A stretch of DNA of 15,123 bases, from the NCBI GenBank assembly GCA_002763345.1, contig PEXZ01000070.1, positions 1 to 15,123 on the forward strand, given 5' to 3'. This document shows, one piece after another, positions 12,414 to 15,123 of the stretch. Source of the stretch: Candidatus Micrarchaeota archaeon CG08_land_8_20_14_0_20_59_11. GTDB taxonomy: Archaea; Micrarchaeota; Micrarchaeia; Norongarragalinales; Norongarragalinaceae. Made by a program: the position numbers and the translations under genes. Each line of letters starts with the position of its first letter. Position 1 is the first letter of the stretch. The notes below the pieces were generated by a model, which was not told the origin of the DNA, searched no databases, and saw only the letters and a list, made by a program, of their open reading frames with translations.

Positions 12414-13553
12414 ATGGGAATCAGGACGCAGAAGGAGATTCGCGAGCGCGGCGCGCAGTCGGCGCTCATTGCGTCGCAGCCCGCGCACCAGCCGCCGCCC
12501 CAGCAGGGGCGCCAGATTGCCGTCACGATTCCCTCGGTCACGATTTCCTTCGGCGGCGATTTGCGCAAGCGCATGCCGCTGCTCGTGTTAATCGCCGTCC
12601 TGTTCGTTTTCTGCTGCGTCCTGTTCGACAAGTCCAGCTTCACGACGCGCGACCTGTTCGACATGCCGCGCCTCGCGTTCACCGTGTCGAAGCTTTACAG
12701 CCTCTCGTTCGGGTTGTTCCTCCTGCTGTTCTCGATTGCGCTCGCGTTCTCCGCGTACTTCGGTTTCCGCCAGACCGCCGGAACCGCCCTCATCGTCCTC
12801 CCTGCGACGCTGGTGCCCGCCCTGCTGCTCTACCTGCTTTCGCCCGGCCTGGTGCTGGTTTTCGTCGCGTTCTCGCTTACGCTGTCGCTGGCTGCGTTCA
12901 TGGGGACGCGGCTTGAAAAAATATCCCTGTCGCGCGCGTGGACGCTGTTCAACGTCTGCCTTCTCCTCCTCCTGATTGCGACGTTCGGTGTGGTGTTCAC
13001 GAAGGTGGATGCGAACAAGGCGCAGTATACGTCGGCGTTCTTCACCAACGTCGCGCAGGCGATGACGCAGAAGAACACGACCTCGGTGCTCTCCAGCGCG
13101 GTGGTCGACGCCCTGCCGCTCGACCGCGGCATGGTGGCCGCCGCGGTCAGCAAGGATGACCTCAGGGAGTTCCTTTCGGACAGCCTCCTCGACGCGGCGC
13201 TGGGCAAGGACCCCGCTTATGCGTCGATGAACGCCGCCAACAAAACGGCGATAATCGCCGCGGCGCGCGAGCAGGTTGTTTCTTCCAATTACGAACGTTT
13301 CGTCGATTCGGCGTACAACGCAACCCTCGACTACAAGGCGCAGCTGGCGGACGCCCTGTCGAGGCAGTCGGCTACGGGCTACCTCTCCAGCGAAAAGATA
13401 AAACAGATTGCGTTCTCCTCCCCGCCGCTCAAGCTCCTCTACCTCAATTTCCCGCTCGCCATCGCGGTTGCAGTCGCGGCAGTGGCGTCGCTGGTGTTCT
13501 TCCTGCTCACGTTCCTCGCCACAGTGGAACTCCTTCTGCTCGCAAAGCTCTGA
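12414..13553 (+). CDS. Polytopic membrane protein of unknown function (379 aa)
   Basis: 379 residues, not recognised. A polar Gln/Pro-rich cytoplasmic-type N-terminus of about 50 residues is followed by about five hydrophobic segments: PLLVLIAVLFVFCCVLF, LYSLSFGLFLLLFSIALAF, TALIVLPATLVPALLLYLL, LVLVFVAFSLTLSLAAF and AWTLFNVCLLLLLIATFGVV. A hydrophilic, Ala/Ser/Asp-rich mostly helical domain of about 150 residues (DANKAQYTSAFFTNVAQAM... ) follows, then a last hydrophobic segment near the C-terminus (IAVAVAAVASLVFFLLTF). The large loop is probably outside the cell. The ATG at 12414 lies 26 nt after the shared TATA box and is likely leaderless; a GTG at 12405 would sit too close to the box. It is divergent from RuBisCO, with no evident functional link. 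Confidence 0.8.
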   Translation: MGIRTQKEIRERGAQSALIASQPAHQPPPQQGRQIAVTIPSVTISFGGDLRKRMPLLVLIAVLFVFCCVLFDKSSFTTRDLFDMPRLAFTVSKLYSLSFGLFLLLFSIALAFSAYFGFRQTAGTALIVLPATLVPALLLYLLSPGLVLVFVAFSLTLSLAAFMGTRLEKISLSRAWTLFNVCLLLLLIATFGVVFTKVDANKAQYTSAFFTNVAQAMTQKNTTSVLSSAVVDALPLDRGMVAAAVSKDDLREFLSDSLLDAALGKDPAYASMNAANKTAIIAAAREQVVSSNYERFVDSAYNATLDYKAQLADALSRQSATGYLSSEKIKQIAFSSPPLKLLYLNFPLAIAVAVAAVASLVFFLLTFLATVELLLLAKL

Positions 13554-13611
13554 TTTTGCGCCTTCGGGAATCGACCGCCGTACCGAACGGGCAGTGGCGC
13601 GGCTCCTCGCA

Positions 13612-13627
13612 ATATAAGCATTTAAAC
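13612..13627 (+). promoter_or_regulatory. TATA-type promoter of tRNA-Arg
   Basis: AATATAAGCATTTAAAC contains two overlapping boxes. ATTTAAAC, centred near 13623, lies 28 nt before the tRNA 5' end at 13651 and is the better placed. The rest of 13554-13650 shows no other signal. Confidence 0.6.
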
Positions 13628-13689
13628 AGGTCGGACCAAACATTAGTTGCGGGCCCGTAGCTCAGCTTGGATAGAGCGACTGGTTCCGA

Positions 13690-13741
13690 TTCCAGTGCCG
13701 ATTGGAAGGAAGTCGAAGCTTCGATCCGAACTGGGGGAGAC
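13690..13741 (+). other. tRNA intron 1 (52 nt, position 37/38)
   Basis: The bulge-helix-bulge is anticodon stem ACTGG/CCAGT; 3' bulge ACA (13740-13742); 4-bp helix TTCC with GGAG (13684-13687 and 13736-13739, one G-U pair); 5' bulge GAT (13688-13690); inner helix TCCAGT/ACTGGG (13691-13696 and 13730-13735). Cleavage after the second base of each bulge gives this intron. It contains a decoy copy of the 3' anticodon strand (CCAGT at 13692-13696), which would fold an 8-nt anticodon loop. Confidence 0.9.
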
Positions 13742-13763
13742 ACCAGTAGGTTGCGGGTTCAAA

Positions 13764-13822
13764 TCGACCTTTTTTCTTTCGCGAAAGAAAAAACCTCGAC
13801 GAAAAAAGAAAGGCCGTGAAAT
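13764..13822 (+). other. tRNA intron 2 (59 nt, T-loop position 59/60)
   Basis: The bulge-helix-bulge is T-stem GCGGG/CCCGT; 3' bulge ATT (13821-13823); 4-bp helix TTCA/TGAA (13758-13761 and 13817-13820); 5' bulge AAT (13762-13764); inner helix starting CG.CCTTT with matching AAAGG.CG. Inside it lies a perfect 24-base palindrome at 13770-13793. The T6-C-T3 run at 13770-13779 resembles an archaeal termination signal that the polymerase must pass. It is AT-rich against its surroundings. Confidence 0.9.
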
Positions 13823-13836
13823 TCCCGTCGGGCCCG

Positions 13837-13942
13837 TTGAGCGGCGGGGGGGGATGCGCCCTGAACGACGCACGCTGCAGCGTGCGTCCAACCGGGGTTC
13901 CCCCCGAAACCTTCGGATTCCCCCCCTCCTAGGTGGAAAAAA
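13837..13942. other. Structured gap between tRNA-Arg and the GT-C-like gene
   Basis: There is no frame here with coding signs. It holds a G8 run (13846-13853), a perfect 20-base palindrome at 13868-13887 (centre CTGCAG), C6 and C7 runs (13900-13905 and 13920-13926), and a small hairpin CCGAA-ACC-TTCGG (13904-13916). The G and C runs could pair with each other. No convincing TATA box was seen for the next gene, so it may be co-transcribed with the tRNA or use an unrecognised promoter. Confidence 0.5.
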
Positions 13943-15123
13943 ATGCTGCTTGCGCTGCTCCTCCTCGTTTCCGCGCTCGCGTTCGGAATCGCGCTCTCGT
14001 TCATTTTCGATTTCTTGGACGACCTGTTCAAGCAGCTTTCGTTCACCCTCCTCGTCGCCGTCCTTTCGTCCGCGTGGATTTCGCTTCTGCTGTCGTGGCT
14101 GCTCGGTTCGCTGTCGTGGCTCGTTCTTCTGCTGACGTCCGCGCTTCTCCTTGCCGCAGCGTTGTTAATCGCGCGCAAATCCAAGCCGTCAATCAAGCCG
14201 CTGCATTTCGGAAAAGCCGAGGCGTTCATTCTTTTTCTTTTCCTGCTCGTCGCTGTAATCAACTGGAACGGCATTCTGGCAGACGACGGCCGCGGCGGGC
14301 TCACCGCAACGGCGAACGTCTGGGGCGACTATGCGTTCCATTTCTCCCTCGTCACGTCGTTCGCCTATGGGAACAATTTCCCGCCTCAGTATCCCGTGCT
14401 CTACGGCGCGCCTCTCGCGTACCCGTTTCTCATGGACTTCTCGTCGTCGGCGTTCCTCGTCGGCGGGCTTTCACTGCGCGATTCAATCCTGCTCCCGAAC
14501 CTGCTCGTTTCGTTCTCGCTGGTTTTCTTCGCGTACTTCCTCGCGCTGGCGCTCACGGGCTCCAAGGCGGCGTCGGCGCTGGCGGCGGCGTTCTTCTTCC
14601 TGAACGGCGATTTGGGGTTCGCGTACTTCTTCAAGGACCTGCTCGCTTCGGGCAACGCAATCGCGTTCGTCTCCAACCTTCCGATGGCGTACTCGCACGT
14701 GCCCGCCGCGGGCATCCACTTCATGAATCTCGTGTTCTCGATATTCGTGCCGCAGCGCTCCGCGATTCTCGGGTTCGCCGTTTCGCTTCTCTTTTACTGG
14801 CTCCTTTTCCGCAACCTGGAGAAGCTCGACAAGAAGGAAATCCTGCTCGCGGCGGTGCTGCTCGGTTCGCTTCCGCTAGTCCACGGGCACTCGTTCATCG
14901 CGTGCGCGATAATCGCGGGCGCGTTGCTTTTATGGAAGATATTCGAGGAACGGAGAATACCGCGCGAGTGGATGTTTGCGGCGGCTCTGGTGGTTATTCT
15001 CGCCCTGCCGCAGATTCTCTGGATAGGGCAGCAGACGGGCGCGTCGTTCTTCGGCTTCCAGCTTGGCTGGATGCACCAGAATTCCGAAAAAAACGCGCTC
15101 GACATCGCGGCGTTCTGGGTGAA
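13943..15123 (+). CDS. Polytopic membrane protein, GT-C glycosyltransferase-like, partial at 3' end
   Basis: 393 codons are visible and the frame is still open at the window end. The ATG at 13943 has AGGTGG 6 nt upstream. At least eight hydrophobic segments are present, beginning with the N-terminal LLALLLLVSALAFGIALSF. A loop reads WGDYAFHFSLVTSF, then GNNFPPQYPVLYGAPLAYPF, MDFSSSAFLVGG and, later, FVPQRSAILGF. The acidic residue plus His in the first loop followed by 'NFPPxxP...G.PL.YPF' is typical of GT-C-like membrane proteins, which use lipid-linked sugars on the outer face. Acceptor and donor are unknown, and the family call is tentative because the C-terminal part is missing. Confidence 0.78.
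   Translation, partial: MLLALLLLVSALAFGIALSFIFDFLDDLFKQLSFTLLVAVLSSAWISLLLSWLLGSLSWLVLLLTSALLLAAALLIARKSKPSIKPLHFGKAEAFILFLFLLVAVINWNGILADDGRGGLTATANVWGDYAFHFSLVTSFAYGNNFPPQYPVLYGAPLAYPFLMDFSSSAFLVGGLSLRDSILLPNLLVSFSLVFFAYFLALALTGSKAASALAAAFFFLNGDLGFAYFFKDLLASGNAIAFVSNLPMAYSHVPAAGIHFMNLVFSIFVPQRSAILGFAVSLLFYWLLFRNLEKLDKKEILLAAVLLGSLPLVHGHSFIACAIIAGALLLWKIFEERRIPREWMFAAALVVILALPQILWIGQQTGASFFGFQLGWMHQNSEKNALDIAAFWV

Larger units (their letters stand above)
13651..13836 (+). tRNA. tRNA-Arg (CCG) with two introns
   Basis: Exons are 13651-13689, 13742-13763 and 13823-13836. They join to a 75-nt tRNA with full pairing: acceptor GGGCCCG/CGGGCCC (7 bp), D-stem GCTC/GAGC, anticodon stem ACTGG/CCAGT, loop TTCCGAA, and T-stem GCGGG/CCCGT around TTCAAAT, with discriminator G. 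The anticodon CCG reads Arg codon CGG. CCA is not encoded. Introns sit at 37/38 and 59/60, and both junctions form an exact 3-nt bulge, 4-bp helix, 3-nt bulge motif, the substrate of the archaeal splicing endonuclease. Without recognising the second intron the T-arm looks broken, so automated callers may miss the gene or call it a pseudogene. Structure was worked out by hand. Confidence 0.92.

Noticed and set aside
12359..12682. N-terminal extension of RuBisCO up to 12682
   Set aside because: It would run through the shared promoter and the start of the divergent gene, and has no resemblance to RuBisCO N-termini.
11666..12916. Long plus-strand open frame of 416 codons opposite RuBisCO
   Set aside because: Shadow of RuBisCO and of the membrane protein in another frame; low-complexity Arg/Ala/Pro product.
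12588..13643. Minus-strand open frame of 351 codons opposite the membrane protein
   Set aside because: Product is almost only Arg/Glu/Gln/Gly, typical of the antisense of a hydrophobic protein.
13770..13779. Intrinsic terminator at the T-rich run
   Set aside because: It lies inside intron 2, and the remaining tRNA exon follows it, so full termination here would prevent tRNA formation.
13651..13780. tRNA pseudogene with broken T-arm
   Set aside because: The missing T-stem and acceptor strands are found exactly at 13823-13836, behind an intron with a perfect bulge-helix-bulge.
13651..13836. Split or permuted tRNA
   Set aside because: All exons are in the normal order on one strand with cis bulge-helix-bulge junctions.

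Overview
The window looks archaeal and most resembles a GC-rich genome of the DPANN group (Micrarchaeota/Diapherotrites-like). Evidence: TATA/BRE-type promoters placed about 26-29 nt before start codons, many apparently leaderless genes, GGTG/GGAGG ribosome sites, a form III RuBisCO, an archaeal-type phosphoglycerate mutase, an archaeal initiator tRNA, and a tRNA-Arg interrupted by two bulge-helix-bulge introns. The phylum is an inference; no marker gene in the window fixes it.

Layout. 1-43 holds the 5' half of an initiator tRNA-Met (minus). 129-3771 (minus) carries a 951-residue exported protein, a small lipoprotein with a cupredoxin fold that has lost its copper ligands, and a PRC-barrel protein. 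3826-5255 (minus) is a dCTP deaminase-like gene, a winged-helix protein and a beta-sandwich protein. 5320-7270 (plus) is a single-chain fusion of ribose-5-phosphate isomerase B and enolase, followed by a coupled small gene. 7218-8432 (minus) is an archaeal phosphoglycerate mutase. 8471-9497 (plus) holds a double zinc ribbon protein, a 52-residue membrane protein and a basic protein. 9545-12358 (minus) is the operon RuBisCO - NAD kinase/winged-helix fusion - HD hydrolase. 12414-15123 (plus) holds a membrane protein, the two-intron tRNA-Arg(CCG) and the start of a GT-C-like membrane protein that runs off the window.

How it fits together. RuBisCO makes 3-phosphoglycerate, the mutase converts it to 2-phosphoglycerate, and enolase converts that to phosphoenolpyruvate. 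Three consecutive enzymatic steps are therefore encoded within about 7 kb, and the enolase is covalently joined to a pentose-phosphate isomerase. This suggests a compact pentose/nucleotide-to-PEP salvage module. AMP phosphorylase and ribose-1,5-bisphosphate isomerase, the usual upstream partners of form III RuBisCO, are not in this window.

The observations most worth following up are the RpiB-enolase fusion, the two-intron tRNA-Arg, the NAD kinase with a DNA-binding-type tail coupled to RuBisCO, the 32-bp direct repeats that bracket the HD gene, and the Ser-to-Thr change at the expected nucleophile of the mutase. There is no stretch above 300 bases without a gene, no CRISPR array, no transposase and no rRNA.
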